From JANMZO01 sp963763135 (GTDB lineage: Bacteria; Actinomycetota; Acidimicrobiia; Acidimicrobiales; JANYDT01): a stretch of DNA of 64,000 nt. The notes below the pieces were generated by a model. It ran no database searches, was not told where the DNA came from, and saw nothing but the letters and a program-made list of their open reading frames with translations. Numbering within the stretch: the stretch's first letter is position 1; each line of letters begins with the position of its first letter. The DNA lies in the NCBI GenBank assembly GCA_963763135.1, contig CAVXNJ010000004.1:1302001-1366000 (forward strand). The letters are read 5' to 3'. A program made the translations under genes and the position numbers. This document shows positions 8,402 through 15,636 of the stretch, piece after piece.

Positions 8402-8593
8402 ATGGCTGATCCGTTTCCCGAACTGTCTTCGCTGCACCGCTCGCTACAAGACATCGTGGATCGACTGCTTGCCGTCGCCCGCGATCAGCGAGGTCTTCCC
8501 GGCGGTGACACCATTGCCGCTGAGGTCATGCAGATCGAATCAACCATCGTCAACGCCGAACGACGTCTTGGCAAACTCGTGCACCGTTTGTAG
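8402..8593 (+). CDS. Small hypothetical protein
   Basis: ATG 8402 opens a 63-residue frame (MADPFPELSSLHRSLQDIVD...) preceded by a GAGAGA ribosome-binding-like stretch. It is divergent from hisC. The composition is that of a soluble helical protein: Leu and charged residues at heptad-like spacing (SSLHRSLQDIVDRLL, VMQIESTIVNAERRLGKLV), so a short coiled coil is plausible. No family is recognised. The frame does not lie opposite another convincing gene, which supports it modestly. Confidence 0.45.
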   Translation: MADPFPELSSLHRSLQDIVDRLLAVARDQRGLPGGDTIAAEVMQIESTIVNAERRLGKLVHRL

Positions 8594-8632
8594 CCCGTAC
8601 CACTCGGCTCTGGGCCGGATGCCGACGCGGCC

Positions 8633-9628
8633 CTATTCCATGCGAGCGCGTACCCGGCTGTGCAGGGACTGCACCCGAAACGACCGCAGCGTGGTGATCG
8701 TGGCGGCCACGACCAGAACGAGAACGAGGGCCGCCAAGAACCGACGAATCCAGAACTCGGGTGGCCGACCCGGTGCGTCGAGGGCCGAGCTTGGGGCACC
8801 TTCATCGACCGGGAGCAGACTGGCTGGATAGCGCGTTGATGGAAAACTCAAGGCTGAGTAACCACCGGAGCCATCAGTTGCGGCGGCGACGATGAGCAGC
8901 TGGGATCCGACTCCAGTTGTAGCGGAGGAGGCTCCGGGGACCGGCTTTTTTGGCGCTCCCACAACTGGCGTGTCGAAGGTTAGATCGACCCCTTCGAAGC
9001 GAAGCGCCGGCGCGCCGGCCGCGGGAATCGGCACCGGGTTGGATGACGCGAACGGTGCGACCACCACGGTGGCCCCCGAAGTGTCGCCAGGAACCTGAAG
9101 GGTCTGCGAAATCGACGTCGCGTTGATCATTCGAACCGACAGCGCATCGTGGGATTTCGAGTCGGGAACCCCGAGAAGTCGGGCCGGGCCGGATCCGTGG
9201 GCGGCAACGAACGTCGTCGACGAACCACCTTCCACGTCCCGTACTTCGCCCACGACCACGGAGCCGTCGCGGCGAATCTCAAGACTTCGGATTCCGCTTC
9301 CCACCAGCAGGTAGGGACTGACGATGTTGGCGGCAAGGCCGTTGATCCGGCGTTTTCCGTCGACCCAGACCTCGAACGCAATCTGCTCCCCCGGGGCGGG
9401 TGACGACTGGGCGACGATGAACCTCACCGCGGCCAGGCGGCCAGCGGAGGCCGGTCCGGCCACGGCATCGTCAGCGCTTGCGGATCCGTTCACGCTCGAG
9501 ACCATGCCAACGACCACAACCGACGTCAGCCACACCAACAGCGCGCCGCGCAGCCATTTGGCGGATCGGCTCTGGCCGGCGAGCATCCAGCGGCGAACGA
9601 TGGTCAGGGGAAGCATTGACTTCTCCAT
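8633..9628 (-). CDS. Membrane-anchored DUF4397-domain surface protein
   Basis: The product has a signal segment (WLRGALLVWLTSVVVVGMVSS), then an extracytoplasmic domain resembling DUF4397 (VRFIVAQSSPAPGEQIAFEVWVDGK..., with SPYLLVGSG and LEIRRDG strands). A linker follows, then a C-terminal transmembrane helix (FLAALVLVLVVAATITTL) with a short basic tail, a typical topology for an anchored surface protein. ATG 9628 gives 331 residues. ATG 9616 is an alternative, because GGAG sits 6 bases before it. A longer frame to 9844 was rejected, as it would run through hairpins in the spacer. Function unknown. Confidence 0.6.
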   Translation of the reverse strand: MEKSMLPLTIVRRWMLAGQSRSAKWLRGALLVWLTSVVVVGMVSSVNGSASADDAVAGPASAGRLAAVRFIVAQSSPAPGEQIAFEVWVDGKRRINGLAANIVSPYLLVGSGIRSLEIRRDGSVVVGEVRDVEGGSSTTFVAAHGSGPARLLGVPDSKSHDALSVRMINATSISQTLQVPGDTSGATVVVAPFASSNPVPIPAAGAPALRFEGVDLTFDTPVVGAPKKPVPGASSATTGVGSQLLIVAAATDGSGGYSALSFPSTRYPASLLPVDEGAPSSALDAPGRPPEFWIRRFLAALVLVLVVAATITTLRSFRVQSLHSRVRARME

Positions 9629-9709
9629 CGGCGACGATGCTCGACCACTTAACGTGACATCAGAAGAAACGGCAAGGTTTTGTTGAAATAGCTCCGTCAA
9701 ATGAGCCAA

Positions 9710-9753
9710 CCGACCTACCCCCCGGTCGGGGATCACCTCACCCAACAGGTGGG
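9710..9753. terminator. Two adjacent stem-loops downstream of nth
   Basis: CCGACC (9710-9715) pairs with GGTCGG (9724-9729), and CACC (9739-9742) pairs with GGTG (9748-9751), with wobble-extended flanks. They lie 40-85 bp past the nth stop codon and upstream of the DUF4397 gene on the same strand. No T-run follows, so intrinsic termination is uncertain; a regulatory or Rho-dependent role is equally possible. The rest of 9629-9795 shows nothing clear. Confidence 0.35.
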
Positions 9754-9795
9754 TTAGCCGGATCAGGCACCGGTCGTCTCGGACTCGCGAGTGAT

Positions 9796-10446
9796 CTACT
9801 TCCCGGCACTCGGGCAAAAATCGGCCAGAACACACTCGCCACACAGCGGCTTCTTCGCCGTGCAGACGCGGCGTCCGTGCAGAATCACCCGGAGGCTGAA
9901 CACGCCCCGTTGGGCGGCCGGGACCAGCGAGTTGAGCTCCAACTCGACCTTCACGGCGTCGTCTTCAGCGGTGAGACCAAGTCGCTTCGACAGCCGTAGG
10001 ACGTGCGTATCGACGGGTAGGCCGGGCTCGTTGAGCGCAACACTTCGCACGACGTTGGCGGTCTTGCGACCGACTCCGGCCAAGGACGTGAGGTCTTCGA
10101 TCGAGTGCGGCACCTCGGAATCGAAGGTGTCGACAAGTCGGGTGGCCATGGCCATCAGCGACTTTGCTTTGGCCCGGAAGAACCCGGTGGAGTGGATCAA
10201 TTCCTCGAGTTCCTCTGGGTTCGCCGAACTCAACGCCTCCGGGGTCGGGTACTTGGCGAACAGGACGGGCGTTACCTCGTTAACCCGGACATCGGTGGTC
10301 TGGGCCGAAAGAATCGTGGCCGCCAACAACTGGAACGCGTTGTCGTGGTTGAGTTCGCACAGCGATTTGGCGTCGCCGGGAAAACTCCCGGCGAGACGCT
10401 CTGCAACCAGCGCGGCCCGACCCTTTGGCGACCTCGGCTTACCCAT
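9796..10446 (-). CDS. nth: Endonuclease III
   Basis: Nth is a DNA glycosylase/AP lyase that removes oxidised pyrimidines in base-excision repair. The 216-residue protein has ATILSAQTTDVRVN, the helix-hairpin-helix LAGVGRKTANVV with the catalytic Lys, and the catalytic Asp in GLPVDTHVLRLSKRLGL. The C-terminal [4Fe-4S] ligands are spaced as usual (VCTAKKPLCGECVLADFC, C-X6-C-X2-C-X5-C). Length and motif order are standard. A small membrane-like ORF ends 10 bp upstream of its start, and rlmN runs divergently. Confidence 0.95.
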   Translation of the reverse strand: MGKPRSPKGRAALVAERLAGSFPGDAKSLCELNHDNAFQLLAATILSAQTTDVRVNEVTPVLFAKYPTPEALSSANPEELEELIHSTGFFRAKAKSLMAMATRLVDTFDSEVPHSIEDLTSLAGVGRKTANVVRSVALNEPGLPVDTHVLRLSKRLGLTAEDDAVKVELELNSLVPAAQRGVFSLRVILHGRRVCTAKKPLCGECVLADFCPSAGK

Positions 10447-10456
10447 TCGAATCGTC

Positions 10457-10657
10457 CTACTTCCGGTTCACGAGCGAAACAGCAATCATGACCACGGACA
10501 ACACCAAAATGACGGCCAGGAAGATCACGATCGCAGAGCCTAACGTCTCGCCTAACGTTGAAGGGGTGGAGTCGACCCCCGTTTCTGTCAGCCGAACCCG
10601 AGAAAAGCCGGTTGTGCCGGTTCGGCGTTTCGATCTGACGCGCAAGGACCTCGCCAC
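10457..10657 (-). CDS. Possible small membrane protein upstream of nth
   Basis: A 66-codon frame starting at a GTG (10657) has a basic N-terminal half and a very hydrophobic C-terminal helix (AIVIFLAVILVLSVVMIAVS) ending in LVNRK, as in small single-pass membrane proteins. It ends 10 bp before nth starts. Its 5' part overlaps the rlmN start region antisense, which argues against the full length. Internal starts (TTG 10645, or a GTG inside the helix) are possible. Kept only as a tentative call. Confidence 0.25.
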   Translation of the reverse strand: MARSLRVRSKRRTGTTGFSRVRLTETGVDSTPSTLGETLGSAIVIFLAVILVLSVVMIAVSLVNRK

Positions 10658-11639
10658 GCTGCTCGATGGTGAACCCCGGTACCGGGTCGATCAGGTGTGG
10701 GCGGGTCTCTACGAGCAGGGTCTCGACATCGCCGAGATCACGAGCCTTCCGAAGGCCCTGCGGGCGCGGCTGAACGCCGAGGAGTCGATGGGTTCATCGC
10801 TCGAGAAGGAAATCGAATCGTCCAGCGAAGGGGGCGAGACGATCAAGTGGTTGTGGAACCTTCACGACGCCAGCCGCATCGAGACGGTTCTCATGCATTA
10901 CAAAGAACGCTCGACCGTCTGCATTTCCTCGCAGGCTGGCTGCGCCATGGGTTGTGGGTTCTGTGCGACCGGCCAGGCCGGGTTCAAACGGCAGTTGACC
11001 ACGGGCGAGATCGTCGAGCAGGTCATCCGAGCCCGCCGTCGGGCCACCGACGATGGTCGGCGGCTGTCGAACGTGGTGTTCATGGGCATGGGCGAACCGA
11101 TGGCCAACTACGACGCCGTATGGAACACGGTCGAGCATCTCCACGGTGACCTCGGCATGTCGGCGCGCCACATCACCATTTCGACGGTCGGGATCATCCC
11201 CGGTATCAGGCGTCTCACGGAAGAAGCGCTTCCCGTCAACCTGGCCGTCTCGCTGCATGCCGCCGACGACGAAAAGCGCAACGCCCTCGTGCCGATCAAC
11301 CGCACGTATCCGCTCGGCGAACTGGCCGACGCCTGCGCTGCGTACTTCGATGCCACTCACCGGCGCGTGTCATTCGAGTGGGCGCTGATCGAAGGCGTCA
11401 ACGACACCTATGCCGATGCCCGTCAACTTGCGGCCTACGCACGACCACTAAGCGCGCATATTAATCTGATTCCGCTGAATCCCACGCCGGGGTACCCCAC
11501 GGTCGGGACCAAGCCGGCCGGAGTCCGAGCGTTCTGCGAAGCGCTGATCGAACTCGGGGTAAACGCCACAATTCGCCGTAACCGGGGCACCGGCATCGAT
11601 GCCGCCTGCGGTCAGCTCAGCGCCCGTCAGTCCGAGTAG
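10566..11639 (+). CDS. rlmN: Dual-specificity 23S rRNA/tRNA adenine C2-methyltransferase
   Basis: RlmN is a radical-SAM enzyme that methylates A2503 of 23S rRNA and A37 of some tRNAs. The N-terminal accessory domain (RRFDLTRKDLATLLDGEPRYRVDQVWAGLY) is followed by the radical-SAM cluster CAMGCGFC, then VFMGMGEPMANYDAVW, AVSLHAADDEKRN and HINLIPLNPTPG. The C-terminal catalytic cysteine is in GTGIDAACGQLS. The start is unclear: GTG 10566 gives 357 residues, GTG 10614 gives 341 and begins nearer the conserved region, and ATG 10488 would add a low-complexity lead. Divergent from nth; ends 3 bp before the convergent rhomboid-like gene. Confidence 0.93.
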   Translation: MESTPVSVSRTREKPVVPVRRFDLTRKDLATLLDGEPRYRVDQVWAGLYEQGLDIAEITSLPKALRARLNAEESMGSSLEKEIESSSEGGETIKWLWNLHDASRIETVLMHYKERSTVCISSQAGCAMGCGFCATGQAGFKRQLTTGEIVEQVIRARRRATDDGRRLSNVVFMGMGEPMANYDAVWNTVEHLHGDLGMSARHITISTVGIIPGIRRLTEEALPVNLAVSLHAADDEKRNALVPINRTYPLGELADACAAYFDATHRRVSFEWALIEGVNDTYADARQLAAYARPLSAHINLIPLNPTPGYPTVGTKPAGVRAFCEALIELGVNATIRRNRGTGIDAACGQLSARQSE

Positions 11640-11642
11640 CGC

Positions 11643-12596
11643 TCAGCTGTTCTTGTCTCGGCGGGCCCGGCTCGCCGCTTCGAGCGTCGCCTTTTCTGCC
11701 GGTGTCAGCGAGTTCATGCCGCTGGCCGCGATCTTGTCGAGGATCCGATCGACATCGTGTTGCGTCGCAGTGGCTGCGGGTCCCGAACCGCTTCCGGCCC
11801 AAGGACCGACGATGGGCTCGCCCTTCCCCTTCGACGACGCCGGCTTCGAACGAGCTGGCTTGGTCGGGCGCACTTTGGCCTTCTTCCCTGAGCCGTCGCT
11901 GATGATGAACTGCGGGAGCCGCACCAGGGGCACCCACGACACATTGGTACCGAGCCCGTACGCCCGCACCAGGATCAGCACGCACCCGACCATCAACAAC
12001 TCGAAGACGACCGCAAGGAAGTACCGGTCACCGAGGAGTTGCAGCATGTTGATACCGAAGAGGACCGAGGCCAGGATCCACGCCTTGATCCCGAAAAACG
12101 AACGCATGTTGGGGTTTTCGACGATGAATGCGACGAGCACGGCCCAAACCAGAAGCCCAATGCCCTGACTGGCGATGGATACAAGGGACCCGGCGTTTTC
12201 GTACGTCAGGCCGCCGGTCGCGTAGTAGTAGCCGGTGGCAAAGATTGCCGGAGCGAGGGTGCACGTGATCAAGAACTTGAGGAACCGAATCCGACCGAAA
12301 TCCATCTCGAGCCGGTTTCCCACCCACCAGAAGATTCCGATCGCGAGCGCCGTAAAGATCTGCGGTTCGTTCAACGCCGGCCACGTCGCCAGCCGCCAAA
12401 TCTGACCGTGGGTAATTCGATCCGGGCTGAACGCCAGCCACTGGAGAAGTGACTTGTCGAGGGCGTAAACGAAAAACGAAACCACTGCCAGTGCTGCACC
12501 GAGAGTTGCGGTGGTCGCATCGACCGTGCCAACCCGGAACCACGGATCAGACGGACCACGGCGTTTCGGCCACACGATAGAAAACTGACCTGCCAT
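11643..12596 (-). CDS. Rhomboid-like membrane protein, probably non-catalytic
   Basis: The 317-residue product has about six hydrophobic segments between residues 25 and 225 in a rhomboid-like arrangement. A polar linker rich in Lys/Pro/Ser follows, then a C-terminal helical motif (DVDRILDKIAASGMNSLTPAEK) seen at the end of many bacterial rhomboid-family proteins. The active-site Ser context GxSG is not seen (the corresponding region reads SIASQGIG), and I find no catalytic His in the last helix. It may therefore be a derlin/iRhom-like pseudoprotease. ATG 12596 was chosen because longer frames run into the repeat array upstream. Confidence 0.65.
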   Translation of the reverse strand: MAGQFSIVWPKRRGPSDPWFRVGTVDATTATLGAALAVVSFFVYALDKSLLQWLAFSPDRITHGQIWRLATWPALNEPQIFTALAIGIFWWVGNRLEMDFGRIRFLKFLITCTLAPAIFATGYYYATGGLTYENAGSLVSIASQGIGLLVWAVLVAFIVENPNMRSFFGIKAWILASVLFGINMLQLLGDRYFLAVVFELLMVGCVLILVRAYGLGTNVSWVPLVRLPQFIISDGSGKKAKVRPTKPARSKPASSKGKGEPIVGPWAGSGSGPAATATQHDVDRILDKIAASGMNSLTPAEKATLEAASRARRDKNS

Positions 12597-12962
12597 GCCG
12601 TCGACACTAGTTGGGCACAGGGTCGAACGGGAGCTTCCCGGCAAAACACACTACCACCATGCACCCGTTCGACTCCAAACGGGCACAGGGTCGAACGGGA
12701 GCTTCCCGGCAACCAAACCACCACCATGCACCCGTTCGACTCCAATCGGGCACAGGGTCGAACGGGAGCTTCCCGGCAAAACACAACTACCACCACCATG
12801 CACCCGTTCGACTCCAAACGGGCACAGGGTCGAACGGGAGCTTCCCGACGAAACCACCAGCTGCCACCGTTCGACTCCAATCGGGCACAGGGTCGAACGG
12901 GAGCGTTTCACGAAAGCACCATGCGACTGGGTGCTCCGGCGGGGCTTGAGTAGGGTTGCAGC
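12597..12962. repeat. Array of ~67-bp structured tandem repeats in a divergent promoter region
   Basis: The element GGGCACAGGGTCGAACGGG occurs five times, starting at 12613, 12681, 12748, 12820 and 12883 (period 63-72 bp). Between copies are similar but not identical CA-rich segments (ACCACCATGCACC-like). Each junction holds CCGTTCGAC and GTCGAACGG as inverted arms 16 nt apart, and most copies also hold a CGGGA-GCT-TCCCG hairpin. The array fills the 366-bp gap between the divergent rhomboid-like and MaoC genes and must include or flank both promoters. Inter-repeat segments resemble each other, so this is not a CRISPR array. Open frames across it are compositional and were not called. Confidence 0.9.
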
Positions 12963-13412
12963 ATGAGTCAACTCACATTCGACAACATCAAAGAACACGT
13001 CGGCGAGCACCTCGGGTACTCGAACTATCTCGAAGTCACCCAGCCGCAAGTGCAGCTGTTCGCTGAGGCCACGGGCGACTACCAGTGGATCCACCTCGAT
13101 GTGGAGCGGGCCAAGGCCGGTCCGTTCGGCGGCCCGATCGCTCACGGCTACCTCACGCTCTCCCTGGCTCCCGTCCTGCTGGCCGAGGTTCTCAAGGTCG
13201 ATGGCGTCAAGATGGGCGTCAACTATGGGGCCAACAAGGTCCGCTTCCCGTCGCCGGTTCCGGTCGGATCCAAGATTCGGGTCGGCGCCAAGCTCGTCGG
13301 GGTCGAAGACGTCGCCGGCGGCATTCAGGTAGCCGTCGAAGCGACCTTCGAGTGCGAAGGTGCCGCCAAGCCGAGCTGTGTCGCTGAGCTGCTGTTCCGC
13401 TATTACAACTGA
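12963..13412 (+). CDS. MaoC-family hot-dog dehydratase
   Basis: The 149-residue protein is a single-hot-dog MaoC/NodN-type (R)-specific enoyl-CoA hydratase. The hydratase motif is complete: FAEATGDYQWIHLDVERA (catalytic Asp and His), then GGPIAHGYLTLSLAP. The C-terminal half (NYGANKVRFPSPVPVGSKIR) is also typical. The likely substrate is a 2-enoyl-CoA. It is isolated from other acyl-CoA genes; its promoter region holds the repeat array and a strong terminator follows. Confidence 0.9.
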   Translation: MSQLTFDNIKEHVGEHLGYSNYLEVTQPQVQLFAEATGDYQWIHLDVERAKAGPFGGPIAHGYLTLSLAPVLLAEVLKVDGVKMGVNYGANKVRFPSPVPVGSKIRVGAKLVGVEDVAGGIQVAVEATFECEGAAKPSCVAELLFRYYN

Positions 13413-13463
13413 GCTTCGCCAATTGCGGGGTCGGCCGGTCCGACCACCCGTATGTTTCGCGAG

Positions 13464-13500
13464 ACAGGCGTCACCCACCCGGGTGGCGCCTGTTCTGTTT
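13464..13500 (+). terminator. Intrinsic terminator after the MaoC gene
   Basis: A 13-pair hairpin (ACAGGCGTCACCC against GGGTGGCGCCTGT, one T-G wobble, loop ACCC) spans 13464-13493 and is followed by TCTGTTT. It lies between the convergent MaoC and LCP genes. The T-rich side favours termination of the MaoC transcript, though the stem could serve both strands. Confidence 0.8.
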
Positions 13501-13520
13501 GTCGTCCAAACGCTACGAAC

Positions 13521-14645
13521 TCAAAGAACCCCGTCGGTGGCAACGTTGGCGAACATGACCGACGCGGCCGGGGTGAGTTTCACGACCGCCTGAGCTTTCA
13601 CTTTGGCATTCGTACCGGGAACCACGACCGAAGTGAACGACGAAGGTGCCAGGCTGCGCGCCGCTTGGGCGAACACCAGAAGATCCTTCAGCGGAATGTT
13701 CGTGCTCACCTGCTGCTTCATGGCGGCAATCCAGACGAGCAGCCCCTTTGAGTCCGACGTTGACTCCCGGAGACGCGCCAGCGTGCTCAGAAGAAACTTG
13801 CCCTGGTTCGCCGAGCGGCCGAAATCACCGTTGGCCACATCGTGACGGTCTCGATTGAAGGCCAGAGCAGCAGGACCATTCATTGAGAACCAACCCTTCG
13901 CGAACATCGCTCCGGAGAACCGGTCGTTCATAGCCGGGTCAACCAATTGGTTCACGCCCCCTATCGCGTCAACCAGGGCGGTGAAGCCGGCAAACCCCGT
14001 AACCACGTAGTTCGTGACCGGGATCTTGGTGAGCGACTGAATCGTGGAAACCATGAGCGTCGGACCACCCCAGGCGAGTGCCGAGGTGAGCTTCGCCGAC
14101 CCGTGGCCGGCGATCGGAACGTAGGAATCACGAGGAAACCCGAGGATCGTGCCCTTCTGCGTCGAAGGGTTCAACAGCAGGAGATGAACGCTGTCGCCTC
14201 TTGTGCGGGTGGCGTTCTCCCCGGGTCGGGCATCGGAGCCGATGATCAGGAGGGTGAAGAGACCATTGGTGAGCGGGAGCCGACCCAGCGCGTCGGCTGC
14301 GGTCGCTGCACTGGTCATTCCACCGACGGGCGACGCGCTGAACACAAACGGCACCGCGTCTTTCGGTGCCCGACCGTTCGGCTTCATCTGCGACCGAGCC
14401 GCCTTTTTCACGGCAACGGTCTTTGTGGCCGCCGCCGTCTTTTTCGCCACGACGGTCTTTTTCGCCACGACGGTCTTTTTCACCACGACCGCCTTTTTGG
14501 CTGCCGCCTGGGCCGTCTCGGGTCCGATCCGGGCTGTGGCGACCGACATCACGGCGATCAGCCCGATGGACGTGATCGCAGTCCGGTACCGGCGCCGCTG
14601 ACCACCTCGAGACACGAGACGGCTAGACATTTGGGGGGAAGTCAT
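13521..14645 (-). CDS. LytR-CpsA-Psr (LCP) family protein with Lys-rich repeats
   Basis: LCP proteins transfer glycopolymers onto peptidoglycan. This 374-residue product has an N-terminal export/anchor helix (AITSIGLIAVMSVATA) and then a basic repeat stretch of KKTVVAKKTVVAKKTAA type. The LCP domain follows: LLIIGSDARPGENATRTRGDSVHLLLLNP, TILGFPRDSYVPI with the conserved Arg and Asp residues, VDAIGGV, and AFNRDRHDVANGDFGR. ATG 14645 is chosen; 14678 is also in frame. The Lys repeats resemble histone H1-like tails and sit where a wall-spanning linker would be. The gene converges on maoC and is divergent from ppk2. Confidence 0.85.
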   Translation of the reverse strand: MTSPQMSSRLVSRGGQRRRYRTAITSIGLIAVMSVATARIGPETAQAAAKKAVVVKKTVVAKKTVVAKKTAAATKTVAVKKAARSQMKPNGRAPKDAVPFVFSASPVGGMTSAATAADALGRLPLTNGLFTLLIIGSDARPGENATRTRGDSVHLLLLNPSTQKGTILGFPRDSYVPIAGHGSAKLTSALAWGGPTLMVSTIQSLTKIPVTNYVVTGFAGFTALVDAIGGVNQLVDPAMNDRFSGAMFAKGWFSMNGPAALAFNRDRHDVANGDFGRSANQGKFLLSTLARLRESTSDSKGLLVWIAAMKQQVSTNIPLKDLLVFAQAARSLAPSSFTSVVVPGTNAKVKAQAVVKLTPAASVMFANVATDGVL

Positions 14646-14732
14646 GGGCCTAGTGTCGTCGATTCCAGTGAGAGTCATGTGAGGAGCACGTTCGAGTATC
14701 AGTGGTCGGTTGCGGCCCTCTACGATGCAGAC

Positions 14733-15560
14733 GTGACCAATCTGAATGTTAAGGGCCTCGATCCATGGATCGTGCGACCGGGTGAACGTTTCTCGCTTCG
14801 TAGTAAAGATCCGAGCAGCACACCGATGGCACCCTCCGGTGAGCGGTCAAAGACGGAGAAGGCCACCACCGCCCTCAAGGCCAAACTCGCCACGCAGCAT
14901 GCGTTGATCCAAGCAAACGAGGACCGCTCGGTCCTGGTCGTTCTGCAGGCCATGGACGCCGGCGGCAAAGACGGCACCGTCAAGGGTCTCTACGGCGGTC
15001 TCAACCCTGCCGGTGCCGAAGTCACAAGTTTCGGCGTTCCATCCGACGAAGAACGAGCCCACGATGTGCTGTGGCGGATCCACAAGCGCCTCCCGGCGAA
15101 GGGTCGCGTGGGAATCTTCAACCGGTCCCACTACGAGGATGTTCTGGCGGTGCGGGTACGCAACATCGCCCCACCCGCGGTATGGCGTCCGAGGTTCCAG
15201 CATTTCAATGACTTCGAGTCGGCCCTCACGGCGTCGGGCACCGTCGTCGTCAAGTTCATGCTCCATATCTCGCTGGAGGAGCAGCGGCAGCGGCTTCAGG
15301 ACCGTATCAACCGCCCTGACAAGCAGTGGAAGTTCCGCATGGGCGATCTTGAGGACCGGGCGCTGTGGCCCGACTATCAGGCGGCATACCAAGACGTGCT
15401 CACCAAGACCTCCACCCCCAACGCTCCGTGGTTTGTCATCCCCGCTGACAAGAAGTGGTACCGCGACTTTGCCGTTTTGACGATTCTCACGACGGTACTC
15501 GACGGCCTGAAAATGACGTTTCCGAAGCAACCCGACATCGACGGCGTCGTCATCGAGTAG
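14733..15560 (+). CDS. ppk2: Polyphosphate kinase 2 family phosphotransferase
   Basis: PPK2 enzymes move phosphate between polyphosphate and nucleotides. The 275-residue single-domain protein has the Walker A-like LQAMDAGGKDGTVKGLYGGLNPAG, then WRIHKRLPAKGRVGIFNRSHYEDVL (Walker B region) and the lid segment QDRINRPDKQWKFRMGDLEDR. WFVIPADKKWYRDFAV follows near the end. The GTG at 14733 is used; the long frame upstream is antisense to the LCP gene. Which nucleotide level it phosphorylates cannot be read from sequence alone. The last codons lie in a 22-bp tandem repeat. Confidence 0.88.
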   Translation: MTNLNVKGLDPWIVRPGERFSLRSKDPSSTPMAPSGERSKTEKATTALKAKLATQHALIQANEDRSVLVVLQAMDAGGKDGTVKGLYGGLNPAGAEVTSFGVPSDEERAHDVLWRIHKRLPAKGRVGIFNRSHYEDVLAVRVRNIAPPAVWRPRFQHFNDFESALTASGTVVVKFMLHISLEEQRQRLQDRINRPDKQWKFRMGDLEDRALWPDYQAAYQDVLTKTSTPNAPWFVIPADKKWYRDFAVLTILTTVLDGLKMTFPKQPDIDGVVIE

Positions 15561-15600
15561 CGACGGCGTCGTCATCGAGTAGCGCCGGCGTCGTCATCGA
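15540..15600. repeat. 22-bp tandem repeat across the ppk2 stop codon
   Basis: GACGGCGTCGTCATCGAGTA followed by GC is present at 15540-15561 and 15562-15583. A third, partial copy with one change follows (15584-15600). The first copy encodes the last residues of PPK2 and its stop; the others lie downstream. A recent slippage duplication is the simplest explanation. Confidence 0.9.
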
Positions 15601-15636
15601 ACCCCGACGTTCTCGTCATCGATGAACGGGTGAGGT

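Noticed and set aside
12601..12950. Possible CRISPR array or tRNA-like elements in the repeat array
   Set aside because: The segments between repeat cores are similar to each other rather than unique spacers, and no cas genes are near. The GTTCGACTCC motif looks like a tRNA T-arm but no acceptor or anticodon stems surround it.
12595..13478. Open frames in several frames across the repeat array
   Set aside because: They arise because the repeat unit lacks stops in several frames; the products are repeats of Arg/Pro/Ser-rich sequence without family features and overlap maoC on the other strand.
13947..14732. Plus-strand extension of ppk2 upstream of GTG 14733
   Set aside because: It is antisense to the LCP gene; PPK2 proteins of normal length begin near 14733.
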